Origin: Eukaryota sp. TZLM1-RC
Taxonomy: Eukaryota > Metamonada: BaSk clade
NCBI GenBank assembly: GCA_040285825.1
Contig: JAUPSS010000004.1
Location: 496,001-560,000, forward strand
Direction: 5' to 3'
Length of the DNA: 64,000 nucleotides
In this document: positions 1 through 10,523 of the stretch, in pieces
Layout: each line of letters opens with the position of its first letter
Position numbering within the stretch: the stretch's first letter is position 1
The notes under the pieces: generated by a model
Database searches by the model: none
Told to the model about the DNA's origin: nothing
The model's input: only the letters and a program-made list of their open reading frames with translations
Translations under genes and position numbers: made by a program

Positions 1-2
1 TT

Positions 3-662
3 AACGAATTCTTAAGATTTGGAATCTTGAATCCCAGCCAACGAAGTTCAATTCCTCTCTCTAGGTATAGCCTCCAATTCTACGACGAAATCTACGAAGA
101 AGTCTTGTATTCTCCTTTCCTCAGCTCCCGATCCTGGTGCGACGCCGATATAGAACATGAACTAGAAATGCAAGATTTGATAGGAGATGAAAACGCCGGA
201 TCATCCATCCCCTGTTATATCCCTCCTCCTATTTTTGGTGCCGCCGTTAACTCTCACCGACTGCTACAGCTTCATAACTTTTCCTCCGAGTTCATTCCCG
301 ACTATCTAATGTACCCTTTATTTGTTTACATCTATCATTATTGTGATGATGGTAATGCGTGCCCCCATCCCGTGGTGACTTACCAATATTCTTACAAAGA
401 AGTGGAAAATAGTTCTATTCCAAAACAACTACTTACTCCCGTCCCTCGAAATTTTTACCTTTCTTCGAAACTCAACTCATGCAATACCTGCCCACACGTA
501 GATAGTATTCTCAGATCCTTGCTAGACGAACTCTCGTTAGCTAATTACATACGAACAACCAAGCCTTTAGACACCATACCCTATAACTTTAAGATCGCTT
601 TCTATGATAAAGAACTCCAAGCCGTAGTCCTCTTCCAGACAGCTCCCCGACGGAACTTATAG
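3..662 (+). CDS. Unassigned ORF of gypsy element I (5' partial)
   Basis: The frame is open from the window edge to the TAG at 660-662, giving about 219 residues without a clear start. It lies directly upstream of the integrase frame, where the end of RNase H would normally be. I see no RT or RNase H motif in it. It is rich in Tyr, Ser and Pro, with several Cys (for example PCY, CDDGNACPH, NSCNTCPH). Seven bases separate its stop from the integrase ATG, so it could be the end of the upstream polyprotein or a separate small protein. Function unknown. Confidence 0.5.
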   Translation, partial: NEFLRFGILNPSQRSSIPLSRYSLQFYDEIYEEVLYSPFLSSRSWCDADIEHELEMQDLIGDENAGSSIPCYIPPPIFGAAVNSHRLLQLHNFSSEFIPDYLMYPLFVYIYHYCDDGNACPHPVVTYQYSYKEVENSSIPKQLLTPVPRNFYLSSKLNSCNTCPHVDSILRSLLDELSLANYIRTTKPLDTIPYNFKIAFYDKELQAVVLFQTAPRRNL

Positions 663-669
663 TAAAGAA

Positions 670-2277
670 ATGCACTCCCTCATTCCATTCCCAGACCCTG
701 ACCAGTCCATTGAACCAGTTTGCTCTATTGTCAATGTGACCACGAGATCTCAAGTTCCCCAAGAAGAAACTGAAGAAGACACTCAAGAAGTTGACCCTGA
801 ACCCAACACGCCTGAAACAACTTCATCAGACTTCATCGACCAGAACTCTGCCCACTCTCCAGCCGAAGCCTTCTTAAGAAAGATATTTAATGAACAAAAG
901 AAGTTGTTAGATGATGACGAACTTTTCTCCAACTGTGTAATTGACGAAAAGACTGGCTTAAAACTAACTCCAGATAAGAAGATAATCATTCCCCCTTTGA
1001 TGATCCCTGAAATACTAAACCACGTTCACGGCTCTACTGAAGCAGGACACCCAGCCTTGATGAACGCATGGAAGTCGTTAAGAAATTCTGACTTTTTCTG
1101 GCCTTTCATCAAACGAGACTTAGAACAACATGTCCGTCAATGTATTCCATGTCAAAAGAATTCAACTGTACCCAAAACCCAAATCTCCTCTTCCGGCTCA
1201 CTGACTCAATCCCGTAGACCCTTCGAGTATCTCCATTGTGATACGATAGGTCCTATCTCTACTGACTCTCGCAAGAACAAATATGTTCTACATTTCGTAG
1301 ATGCTTTTTCTAAATTCAGTATCTTATGTCCTGTACCAGACATCAAATCCATCACTGTAGCTGATGCCATCCTCTCTAACGTATACGCAACCTTCGGTGC
1401 TCCCAGAGCAATTCATTCTGATAACGGAACTGAATTTTGCAATGCCGTTTTTGACTCTCTTTGTAAGTTGCTCAATATCACCCACTCTACGTCCATTCCG
1501 CATTTTCACCAGTCGAATGGTTTAGTTGAACGCCAACATCGTATCATCCTACAGAACCTCAGGAAGGTACTTTTAGACTTTGTCGATTATGACAATTGGT
1601 CAGACTACCTTCCATTTTGCCAGATAATCGCCAACAGTACTTTCAGAAAATCCCTTAATGCCTCTCCCTACGAACTCATCTTTGGCTCTGATACCTCTCC
1701 CCGACTGCTTCCTGTCGAAGTAACGAAATCGTTAGAGTTAAGACCCGATCAGCCTGATGTCCCAAACTATATGTCTTCCCTGTCCAAACTTTCCCTAACT
1801 ATCAAGGAAAAGTGGAATTCTGTCGCAAACAACACTCCTCCCTCTGACATTTTACCTGAACCTAAGTTCAAGCCTCAACCTGGCTCTCGAGTCTTTGTCC
1901 TCCGAGAACACCCTAACAAGCTCCATGGTCATTTCGCTGGACCTTATATTGTTAAAAAGATAATTTCCCGTAGTTCCCTCATGGTAGAAAACCCAATAAC
2001 TCATTCTCAGCTAAAAACGTCCATACGCTTAGTCAAACCCTGCCTATCCTCTCTCCCTGAAGAAATCCTGAACGCGTATGTTGCCGCTGACGCCGGAGAG
2101 CTCCTCATTGACGCCATCTTAGATATTTCAGATGACCAAGCTACCATTTTGTGGTCCGATGGCACCCAATCGTCCCAACCTGTAGATACCGTTAAGAATA
2201 CTGTAGCTTTCCAACGGTACTCAAAGATGATGAATCTTGACAAACCCAGAAGAAGAAGAAAGAGAAAGAAGAGGTAG
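670..2277 (+). CDS. Gypsy-type integrase (pol C-terminal part)
   Basis: 535 residues. An acidic N-terminal stretch containing VTTRSQ is followed by the HHCC zinc-binding domain (HVHGSTEAGH, then CIPCQK). The integrase core follows, with the DDE residues in HCDTIGP, SDNGTEF and SNGLVER. A C-terminal beta-rich part (PGSRVFVLREHP, GPYIVKK) resembles the integrase tail domain that binds DNA. The last residues are basic (RRRRKRKKR), and their coding purine run doubles as the polypurine tract before the LTR. The frame is intact and could be functional. The protein would join retrotransposon cDNA into the genome. Confidence 0.88.
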   Translation: MHSLIPFPDPDQSIEPVCSIVNVTTRSQVPQEETEEDTQEVDPEPNTPETTSSDFIDQNSAHSPAEAFLRKIFNEQKKLLDDDELFSNCVIDEKTGLKLTPDKKIIIPPLMIPEILNHVHGSTEAGHPALMNAWKSLRNSDFFWPFIKRDLEQHVRQCIPCQKNSTVPKTQISSSGSLTQSRRPFEYLHCDTIGPISTDSRKNKYVLHFVDAFSKFSILCPVPDIKSITVADAILSNVYATFGAPRAIHSDNGTEFCNAVFDSLCKLLNITHSTSIPHFHQSNGLVERQHRIILQNLRKVLLDFVDYDNWSDYLPFCQIIANSTFRKSLNASPYELIFGSDTSPRLLPVEVTKSLELRPDQPDVPNYMSSLSKLSLTIKEKWNSVANNTPPSDILPEPKFKPQPGSRVFVLREHPNKLHGHFAGPYIVKKIISRSSLMVENPITHSQLKTSIRLVKPCLSSLPEEILNAYVAADAGELLIDAILDISDDQATILWSDGTQSSQPVDTVKNTVAFQRYSKMMNLDKPRRRRKRKKR

Positions 2278-2449
2278 TGTTGGCTCCTCGCCATAGTTAG
2301 TTGTATGTCTTTTACAGTAATCACGTGATGCCACGTCATCACGTATTTATCTAGATTGTTGTTTTATTTCATTTGATTATTCCCACCTTTGTAATAAACA
2401 CCCCGTTTTCCTGTTTATTACCTCGATGCATCTCCATACTAACCCAACA
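2278..2449 (+). repeat. Putative 3' LTR of gypsy element I
   Basis: This 172-bp stretch begins TGTTGG immediately after the integrase stop and ends CCAACA, a perfect 6-bp terminal inverted repeat of the TG...CA type. It contains AATAAA-like sequence near 2390. The preceding purine run matches a polypurine tract. The partner 5' LTR lies outside the window, so the boundaries rest on the terminal bases and the tract only. Confidence 0.6.
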
Positions 2450-4690
2450 CAATCTTCCCTCAAAAAACAAAACGTTCAAAATTCCCAACTTTCAGACTAT
2501 CTGTAGGAGCACATAGTAAACAAATGTTATATTAAAGTTAGGACTCCATTGTATAATCCATATTGTAAACAATATTTCTACTCTCTGGGGAGCACACTCA
2601 CATTATATGAGTTACGCATGTTTTAGGATTCAAGAGGTTAATGAATGAACAGAGCTCTTCAATTGGTATTTATAACATTATGTTGCCGGAAGGCATTTAT
2701 GTATAACCAGCTGAAAAGTATAACTGTATAAGAGGTTAGGAAAACGATCATTTTTATTAATACTATTAAATAAGAGTACTCATTAGTGAGTTAACTATAC
2801 TTTTTTCTCCCTTTTCTCAATTAGAATGATATACGAATGTCCTTCCACTTTCTTTGCGGATAACGCTTTTGACAAGACACAAACATTGCCTAAGCTGAGC
2901 TGCTAGTATTCAACCTTCAATGGTATTCTTTCTCAAAAGTAATATTTGACGTTTTCTTAGTTTGGTTATAGGACAGTCATTAATGCACACTACTTTATTC
3001 ATAAGGTTCAACACTCCACAGTGTGCATGTTCTCCAAACATCTATATCGTTGCAAAACCCTTCAACAACTGAATTAAATATTGTAATTACTATAAAATGC
3101 ATCCACATCCACAACTTAAAACTTCTTCAAATAATCACAACCCATATCAAACTGAAGTATTTCATCATTGATTATTGACACTACTATTATTACTGCAACA
3201 ACAATAACAGGTGAAATTAATATGGCATCAGTTTTCTTTCTTTTGTTTTTGTTCTGCTACGTCAGTCATTGCTCCTTTTTTCTTGAAACAATAAATTGTT
3301 TTGATTTATCAAATCTTCAAAAACTTTGGGTCTTTCTACAGATCTTGTTATATTCTTCTTATCCACAATTTTGTTGTTGAGCTCAGAAAACTCCTTTTCC
3401 AAAGTCTCATTTCCCTTTTCTTCTTCCAGACACTAAGCAACCTCAGGAAAACTGTTAGTTTCTTCCTTGTTTGTACCAGTTTCTCAGCATATTTTCCATT
3501 TATAACCCAATAGAATAATGGCCCTCTGCTATATCGGGTCATCTTCAACTGGCGTAAGTTCATGAAAAGATGTATATTTACCACGTGTTTTAGGTACATC
3601 TGCATTTTTGACTCTCAAAACACAAAATGCCTTGACCCATAACGAAAACGCCAGCTAGCATAGTACGTTACGTTTCGATAAGATCCATGTATTTTTCAGT
3701 ACCAACACATTGTATTATATTATTATTCATGAATTATTGTTTTTCAGTTGAAAAAGTCACAGAATGTTTCAATGATCGAATATTGGAAACACCATTTCTG
3801 ATAACAGCAGCAAGCAGTAGTCCATTTTCTAAGTAACTTTCTTGTGACGAATTGTCAAGACAAATTGATGATAGATTGGTGATAAATTGATCTCTAATGT
3901 AAATTCTGTTAAATATAATTTTTTCATACATTGATTGCTTGAATTTCATGTCGTGTAGCTTTTCAGGAAATTGCCTTTGGTTAAAAGATTGTTTTGTGAT
4001 GGTGACTCACCAATTTGAATTTGATGATATTGACTATTTGGCAACATTTTTAGTGATTTAACCTTGTACTGGTTTTCAACAAATTCCGCTTTTCAAGAGG
4101 CATGAAAATTTTACCATGAATAATTAAAAATAGGATTAAAAATAGGTCTGGTGTCAATAGATGCAGATAATCGTGAACACCGAAATTCATCAAAAGCTGC
4201 CAAGATTCAGTAAAGGTACTCATCAGTAAGGTACCTACACAATAACTAAGCAGCAGTTGCTCACAAACAAAATCATCAGAACTAGCAAATCTGGATATGT
4301 AGAGATTTTCTCTTGGTTTCTCAACGCTATGAATTACATTTTCAATACAATCTACGGAAGAACACCATTTCTATAAAAATTGACACAGAAAATACACAAT
4401 GTTTTTTATAACAGTTTTTAGTTCAGTTTAACTCTGATATTTTCCTATTGCTAGTTATTGCAATAACAAATTTGATGTTTTCCAAGACGAATTCAGTGCT
4501 ATTGTCAAAGTCAAATTGTATTTGGTGATAATGTTGTTGCCCTATTAATAAAAGTGTCTAATCAAATAAAGAACTTCATGGAAAATGGTAAAACAATCAT
4601 GACAATCAATAAAAAAAGTATAAATCAATTGTATTCAAGTTCACTACTCCCATTTATGTTTTAACTAAAAACCCTATTTACACCAAAAGC
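2450..4690. other. Intergenic, no recognised gene
   Basis: AT-rich DNA with short open frames on both strands. A frame at 3222-3380 (+) would give a short hydrophobic peptide starting MASVFFLL, without family resemblance. A reverse-strand stretch around 3300-3480 reads as a charged, coiled-coil-like segment broken by stops. I could not tie either to a known protein. Confidence 0.4.
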
Positions 4691-5956
4691 TCAACTCCTA
4701 AATCTGTTATACTCACTCTCAATATTAGACCCTCTGGGTAAAGAATAGCCACTCTTGGATGCTAATTTCACTAAATCTGGCCTAGAACTTGCGTCTACGC
4801 CAAGAACAGCAAGCTCGCCAACCAATGAATCAACAAAGGTTACGAGATCAGTTACCTGCTGCCTTGATTGAGTCAAAGTGCTTTGAATTCTGCGCATTTC
4901 CTAAAGTTAGCCTTACCAATAACCATTACAAACCTGTACAACAGCTCCATTACAAACTCCACATGAATGTTTTGCTTCACCACTATTCTTTGGTGAGGGA
5001 CGGGAAGATTCCCCAGATTGGGAAGGAGAAGTGGTTAGTCGAAGACTGCTGGTAGATTTTCTTCTTCGTGAACTACCTGATGCCAACCATTCAGATACGA
5101 CTGTTTTCGGCTTCTCTCCCTCTTTAGCTAGCTTTACAAAATCTGGTAACTCAACCTTCTCTCCTATTGCCTCATGCTTGGTAAATGCGACAGTTCCACT
5201 ATTCTCATCGCTCTCATCACTGCTACTGTCATCATCACCGTTTTGTGCAGACACTGATGCAAAATCAGACACACGTCCAGTCGTAGTCGTCGTGGTGGTC
5301 AACCCTTCGCTTCCCTCTGACTCCTCCCCTTTTGAAATCAAATCTATAGTGTTTGGCACCTCTTCGGGTGGTTCTAATGATATTGTATTGTTTCCTTGCT
5401 CTACCAGCACATTCCCCCCACTAGGTAGCATATTTTTCATTAATGTTTCCCCCTCACTCTTATCAATTAACTTACCATCAACATATAATTCTTGATCTTC
5501 GATTGCAATGTGGGTGACGAGATTAACGTGCGATCGCAGCTGTTGAATAGTTAATTTATAGTATTGTGTCTTGCTGAAATAAAGTGTGTGTTTTCTCCCA
5601 GATGTTTTATTTGTAATTATAATCGTGATCCGATCTAGAGGATCTGACGGCCGATCGATCGGGGGAGGGGTTGGTTCGACTGGTTTTTTCAAACGATGAA
5701 GTTGTTCAAAGTGGGCAATCCATTGGAGTCTATCAGAGGCTGAATCACAGTAGACAGTGACATCACCTAGAGAAAAGGGAAAGCGATTCGGCACGGAGGT
5801 GGTTTTAGTTAGAAGTTTGTATTGAGATGATGGAATGTGAATGCTCTTTCGAAGACCATTGGAGTATTCAATAACAAGGTGCTCACCGACAAGAGTTAGA
5901 GAGGCTGGGAGGTTTTTGTGGGATTTGGTTGAGACATGGGCTGGAGAAGAGGACAT
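4691..5956 (-). CDS. PH-like and ubiquitin-like domain protein, two exons
   Basis: Exon 1 is 5956-4934 and exon 2 is 4900-4691, with a 33-nt GT-AG intron at 4901-4933 that restores one frame (VVQ|EMRRIQS); about 410 residues. Residues 1-90 look like a PH-type domain ending in the helix RLQWIAHFEQLHRL. Residues ~110-175 resemble a ubiquitin-like fold (LTIQQLRSHV...IEDQELYVDGKLI). A low-complexity Ser/Asp/Thr segment follows, then a short Cys pair (CGVCNG) at the exon junction and a helical C-terminus (QSRQQVTDLVTFVDSLVGEL). I do not recognise the family; a role in ubiquitin or membrane signalling is only a guess. Without the intron the frame stops right after the junction. Confidence 0.75.
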
Positions 5957-6376
5957 CAGTTGATGGTATTGGTAAGTTGGCTAGGTTAACGAATGTGTTG
6001 AATGCGAAGGGATTCAAGCAGAAACTTTTTCAAAAACTTTTGAGATTTTGATGTTGCCAATTATTTCACGATACTAACCTAAGTTGAGTCTACCTCCAAA
6101 TGAATCATGATGTGACCATTTTGTATTGGAGATATGTTTCAGTCTCATTGCATTCATTTTGTGTGTTTTGCTAGAATTTTATCGTAAACTATATTAAGAA
6201 TTTTTTTGAATTCTTTTAAATAGAATTTCACACGAGAAAGACTTCCACAGAAGAAATTCTGTTTCTGTTCATAATTGTCAATTATTCACTCTATCCGCTG
6301 TAACCTGTACTGTAACTGCGGTAGAGCTCGGGTTTTATATAACTTTGGATAACTTGAGTCAATTTACTAGTCCCAA
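5957..6376. promoter_or_regulatory. Intergenic; relic promoter of Cys-rich gene family
   Basis: No gene seen in the left part. From about 6290 the sequence (TACTGTAACTGCGGTAGAG, then TTTGGATAACTTGAGTCA) aligns with the region upstream of the gene at 7010, which carries the same order of motifs. This suggests a duplicated promoter in front of the decayed copy at 6377. Confidence 0.4.
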
Positions 6377-6457
6377 ATGAAGTATCTCTTGTTGTCGGTA
6401 GCTCTATTATTTTGTATTTTAATAGAAATAAAACAGCCCATTAGCCCTTACTCATAA
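6377..6457 (+). pseudogene. Truncated cysteine-rich secreted protein gene
   Basis: The frame starts MKYLLLSVALL, nearly the same signal peptide as the genes at 7010 (MKYLLLFVAIL) and 55253 (MKYLLLLAAVL), and stops after 26 codons before any Cys repeat. The upstream region also matches that of the 7010 gene. It reads as a duplicated gene that has lost its mature part. Confidence 0.6.
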
Positions 6458-6716
6458 TTTAGTTGAACACATTGTCGACGAGATGGACGGTACGGGGCGT
6501 TGTTGAATATTGAATTCTGTTGAGGATACTCAATTTAGTCATTGTCTAGTACGGAGAAACTGTACAAACTGCTGAAATCGAAATATGTTTTTTGAAATGT
6601 GAAGTAGATGAATTATTGCTATTAACTGGTTCCTGCAGAGTAATGCTCTGTACAAAAAGAATGGAAGAAACCAATTACCCAAACAACATTTATTACCTAA
6701 AACCAGTTGCTGTACA

Positions 6717-7010
6717 TCAGAGGTCGTTCATTTCGGGCATATGTGGTCCACAAGGAACGTCAAAGGCCTGACAAACGGGAGGATTCAACCAGAACTTGCA
6801 GTAGGAAGCAGGGTCAAGACTTTGACAAAAATCGTCCCCACCGCAGGGAACATCTAAATGTTGGCAAACGGGAACGTGTAACCAGTGCTTACAGTAGGAT
6901 CCGGGTTGAAGGTTCTCACAGAATTCATCACCATTAAACATGTCAGTATCATTGTGTCCAGCGGCAAGCGCCAAGGCCAATATAGCTACAAACAACAAGA
7001 GATACTTCAT
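6717..7010 (-). CDS. Small secreted cysteine-rich protein, two repeats
   Basis: 97 residues. A signal peptide (MKYLLLFVAILALALAAG) is followed by two copies of a ~35-residue unit with the pattern FC-x2-L-x-P-x-SYCK-x-WL-x2-PVCQ-x2-DVPCG, four Cys per unit. The protein ends PHMPEMNDL, the same tail as the 55253 gene. I do not recognise the family. Even Cys number and a signal peptide suggest a disulphide-bonded exported or vacuolar protein. Copies at 7467-7853, 7994-8729 and 55253-55570 make it a local gene family. Upstream, the motif TACAGTA occurs more than once between 7070 and 7100. Confidence 0.8.
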   Translation of the reverse strand: MKYLLLFVAILALALAAGHNDTDMFNGDEFCENLQPGSYCKHWLHVPVCQHLDVPCGGDDFCQSLDPASYCKFWLNPPVCQAFDVPCGPHMPEMNDL

Positions 7011-7466
7011 CAGGGAAGAGTTAAATGATTCATGTTATCCATTGGTTCCTTTAAACTAGACCTCTACAGTAACTACAGTAACAGTACATAATTGAATATT
7101 TGAGTTGGAAAGTTCCAAAAATGCTACAGATTCACTGTAGTAAAAAGCTATAACTTAAGACAAATATGGAGGCCTATCACCAACACTATCCTCTACAGAA
7201 TAATCGACAATTGCCTTTATGTTGATACATGCTAACTTGTGACGATTCCATATCTTATCCTTTACATCATACTGTTCTCTATGCTCTCTTTTCTACTCTT
7301 TTTGACCTGGAAAAGACTAAGAAAAAGAATGACAACGTCCGTACCCAGTTGACTGCTGATATTGTGACATTGAAATTCTTGGTTTAATCATTTCTTTTTT
7401 TGGGCATATGATATGAACCTCTTTTTATCAACTAGCATGATTTATTGTTCTAACTCACAATCTCTA

Positions 7467-7853
7467 CTAAATCTCATCATGAACCTCAACAGGAGGCTGC
7501 ATTTCTGGCATATGAGGACCACAGGGAACATCTAGACCTTGACAAACTGGGATATCTAACCAAAACTTGCAATAGGAACCAGGTTCTAGGCTTTGACAGA
7601 ATTCTTCACCACCGCAAGGAACATCTAAATGTTGGCAAACGGGAACATGCTATGATAAGGTTTCCAATAGATGGGGCTCTTAACATACCAACCAGTGTTT
7701 GCAATATGAACCTTCCTGCAGCATGTGACAGTACTCGTCACCATCAAATACTGGTTCATCAGTGGGGGGTTCAGTGTGCATGTCAGTAGTAGGATCAACT
7801 CCTTCTGCTAGAGCTAAGGCTGCTATTGTCAGAACTAATAGGAAAAGCTTCAT
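7467..7853 (-). CDS. Small secreted cysteine-rich protein, spliced
   Basis: Exon 1 is 7853-7689 and exon 2 is 7649-7467, separated by a 39-nt GT-AG intron (7650-7688). Splicing joins SYCKHWL to HVPVCQH and recovers the family repeat exactly; unspliced, the frame stops two codons later. The product has about 115 residues: signal peptide MKLFLLVLTIAALALAEG, an acidic Thr/Pro linker, and two units of the SYCK-x-WL...PVCQ...DVPCG repeat, ending PHMPEMQPPVEVHDEI. It is divergent to the gene starting at 7994, so the two share a 140-bp promoter region. Confidence 0.85.
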
Positions 7854-7993
7854 GGAAAACAGTAAAGATGAGTGGTACAATGTTCCAGCAGCTGAAATAC
7901 CTTACTGTAAAGGGTCTACAGTCCATTTAAACATGGGTAATCTCAAGTTTTCGGTCAAATTTTCAGTCAGATCTGTGGGACACCCGAAGAATC
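7854..7993. promoter_or_regulatory. Bidirectional promoter of two Cys-rich genes
   Basis: The 140 bp between the divergent ATGs at 7853 (-) and 7994 (+) contain TTACTGTAAAGGG and TCTACAGTCC near 7903-7923. The core TACTGTA / TACAGTA also occurs upstream of the family members at 7010 and 55253 and of the relic at 6377, so it is a candidate shared control site. Confidence 0.4.
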
Positions 7994-8729
7994 ATGAAGT
8001 TGCTTCTATGGTTTGTCATGTCACTCCTCATTTGATAACAGCCTTGTATTTGCCATTGTTGCGTTGGCCAATGACGTCAAATCTGGTCATGGAAGACCAA
8101 TGAAAGGTGATGAACTTTGCCAGTTTTTTAGAGAAGATTCCTACTGCAAAGTCTGGCAAGATCCCCCTGTTTGCCAACACCTCGATATCCCTTGTGATGG
8201 ACAACCCATTTGCCCCCGCTACACATGGTCTGACCGTCGTTTTGATGTTCTCGAAGGCCACGGTGCTTGGACTGGTCATAGATTTGAATTTGATGCGAAA
8301 GGTGAGTTGATACGTAGGTGGTTCCTCACTGCTCAACTTTATGCTGACGGTAAAGGTAATTTCCACGGAACAATTTGGGAACAGAACTTTTGGCACCAAG
8401 TCACTGGTACCATTGACGAACATGATAACGTACACATGCACAGAAGAGGATTTGGCATTGAACGTCATTGGAAGGGAATCATCAGAATAGATCCACAAAA
8501 TACTGAATTGCTTGAAATGAAATTGGACCTTGTAGAGTCCAAACCTCCTGTTCACAGTGACCAAAAGATTGTTATTAAACTTCCCGATTGGTGTCTCAAA
8601 TGGACTCCTCAGCACTTCTGTCCTCCCTGCAGTTACTGTAAGTTCTGGCAAGATCCCATGGTTTGCCACGGTACCGATGAACCTTGTTTTGAAAAGCCCA
8701 CCAAACCAATGACCGAACATGAATTGTAG
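7994..8729 (+). CDS. Cys-rich secreted protein with inserted beta-rich domain
   Basis: Exon 1 is only 17 nt (7994-8010), then a 31-nt GT-AG intron (8011-8041), then exon 2 to the TAG at 8727-8729; about 234 residues. Splicing gives the signal peptide MKLLLCLVFAIVALA. Unspliced, the ATG frame stops in the intron. After the signal comes one Cys unit (ELCQFF...SYCKVWQ...PVCQHLDIPC). A domain of about 120 residues follows, rich in Trp, His and aromatic residues (WTGHRFEFDAKGE, NFHGTIWEQNFW), and then a second, degenerate Cys unit (SYCKFWQDPMVC). The middle domain has no equivalent in the other family members and I do not recognise it. Confidence 0.75.
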
Positions 8730-9988
8730 CGGTTTTTGCGATCTGAAATAAATGAGATTGTTTCAATATTGACATTATGAGCTTGTTAATCCCACATATT
8801 ACAAAATATATCTAACATCACTTATTCACAGATTGCGCTCCAGAATTGTTTCTATACTTTGCTTTTGTTTCGTCGAAACTGTTTTTCACATTTTAAATGA
8901 TTTGAGTTTCGTCGATTTAAGCCAGAAAATGAAAGATAAAAGCCTCATGGTGCAACAGCTTATTTAGCATCAATAACACCATTTGAAAAAATTCTTGTTG
9001 TTGTGACTACTTTTCACAGTGTCTATTGTCGGTTTGTGAAATCACATTGGTGGGCTTCATCAATTATGAACTTTTTCAAGTATCTGACATGAAAGGTAAA
9101 ATTTGATGCAACAAACACAATTTGATTTTTAAATTGTGAAAATACTACAATCCACTCCAGTTAAAAGAAATGTTTTGCAACTTGAATTTGAAAATGCTTA
9201 AATTATGGATCAACATTACAAAACATACTTGTTGATCACGTGTTATTGTGATCACATCTAATCACATTATTTAAATATTATATAATTATAAACGGTTGTT
9301 TACCTGCTATTTTTTAATTTTTAAGTTTAACTTTAGCTGCCGATTTTTTAATTTCAACTCTGCATTGAACAACAGCATGACCATCTTTGACCAACTGTTC
9401 CATGTGGTGAGTAAAGTGAGTGTTTAGTCATGTCGTTATAAGTAACACGTGAAGCAATTATAAAAGGTCCAAACCAAGAAGAAGACGAGGAAGGCGAGAA
9501 AGATGATTCAGAAAACGTGATTGAGGTAGATAATGATATAGACGAACACATCTAAATTCAACTAGCAACAAGAAGGGTCGCAGGTACGAAGCATCTATGA
9601 GATGCTCTTGATCCGTAGCCCTTCATTTCTATAAGTTGATGAGTTTGATTATTTTATCACCAATGTGTGTTTGTTTTTGTGACAATTAGCTCTGAGTCAG
9701 AACGGTTAAACTTATGATTAAGTTTTATAATTATAAATAATGAATTTATATAACTATAAAGTCGAGGTTTTTATAATTGTTTCCAGTGTTTTCAAGTCGG
9801 CTTTGTGTTCAACTCAAATTTCGACCCCAGTGTTGTCATCACATTTTGCATTAATGAGTTTCTAATAATAGTAATAAATCAACAACTAAAAGCACAATAT
9901 TTATTATAGACAAACAAGCAAAACCCAACAAAGGCTGAACAAACCTGTCACAACAAAGAAGAAGAAGAAGACCATGACAAACAAATGA
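8730..9988. other. Intergenic, one acidic ORF tail
   Basis: No recognised gene. Around 9445-9555 (+) a frame ends in a strongly acidic tail (EEDEEGEKDDSENVIEVD) that looks coding but has no visible start or family. A region at 9233-9262 has GATCACGTG and GTGATCACATC in close proximity. Confidence 0.35.
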
Positions 9989-10301
9989 TCAGCTAAACTT
10001 ATAACCCTTGGCTTGATAAAACTGTTTTGCTTCCTGCAGATCCTTTTGTAATGCATCAGCCTCCTCTGGAACATTCTTACATCGGGCTGCACCGATCAGG
10101 ACGGAAAGCAGTGCATAAAGACCAAAGAGGAAAACTGCCAAGACGGGAGACTGGGATCAATACAATCATGAAGTTTCATACTAGCTTAATTAAAAGAGCA
10201 GCTGTGGGAGAAACAGAAAACTGATGGAGTGCAAAAATCGATGATACCCAGAGGGCAACTAGAACAGAGATTTTGAATACCCACCGTGTGAGAGCCGTCA
10301 T
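9989..10301 (-). CDS. DPM3: Dolichol-phosphate mannosyltransferase subunit 3
   Basis: Exon 1 is 10301-10182 and exon 2 is 10150-9989, with a 31-nt GT-AG intron at 10151-10181; 93 residues. Two membrane helices (VFKISVLVALWVSSIFAL and PVLAVFLFGLYALLSVLI) precede the C-terminal helix that defines DPM3: a Cys, then EEADALQKDLQEAKQFYQAK, ending GYKFS. Length and layout match DPM3, which anchors the DPM1 catalytic subunit in the ER membrane for dolichol-phosphate-mannose synthesis. The gene is invisible to simple open-frame scanning because both exons are short. Confidence in the family is good; the start is the first ATG in frame. Confidence 0.8.
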
Positions 10302-10523
10302 TGGTGTATTGAGAATGAAAGTTGATATAGGGTAAGTTAATAGGACAGATTTTGAAGTTCCGGATTCATCAATTTGAATTAGTATACAAAAACAGGTGCT
10401 CTCTTTTCTAAAAACAAAATGATCAGAACAAATTCGAATAAAAGAGGTTTAGTCGTTATAGTTTCGTGACCTATAAGATTTAAAGAAAATCATGCGGGGA
10501 CGTTGTTTGTAAGTAATAAATTG

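Larger units (their letters stand above)
1..2449 (+). mobile_element. Ty3/gypsy LTR retrotransposon I, 3' part
   Basis: The left end of the window cuts this element. What remains is an unassigned open frame (3-662), a complete integrase frame (670-2277), a purine-rich tract at the end of that frame, and a putative 3' LTR (2278-2449). The reverse transcriptase and RNase H expected upstream of the integrase are outside the window. The integrase core resembles that of the element at 39-46 kb but the two differ at many positions, so they are related and not recent copies of each other. The order and the purine tract next to the LTR are those of a gypsy-type element. Confidence 0.8.

Noticed and set aside
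5031-5495. 154-codon plus-strand frame
   Set aside because: Opposite the exon of the PH-like/ubiquitin-like gene; its Ser/Val-rich content reflects the reverse of Asp/Ser/Thr codons.
8028-8720. A 230-codon reverse frame opposite the Cys-rich gene
   Set aside because: The plus strand encodes the signal peptide and family Cys units; the reverse frame has no family resemblance and mirrors the coding strand's codon structure.
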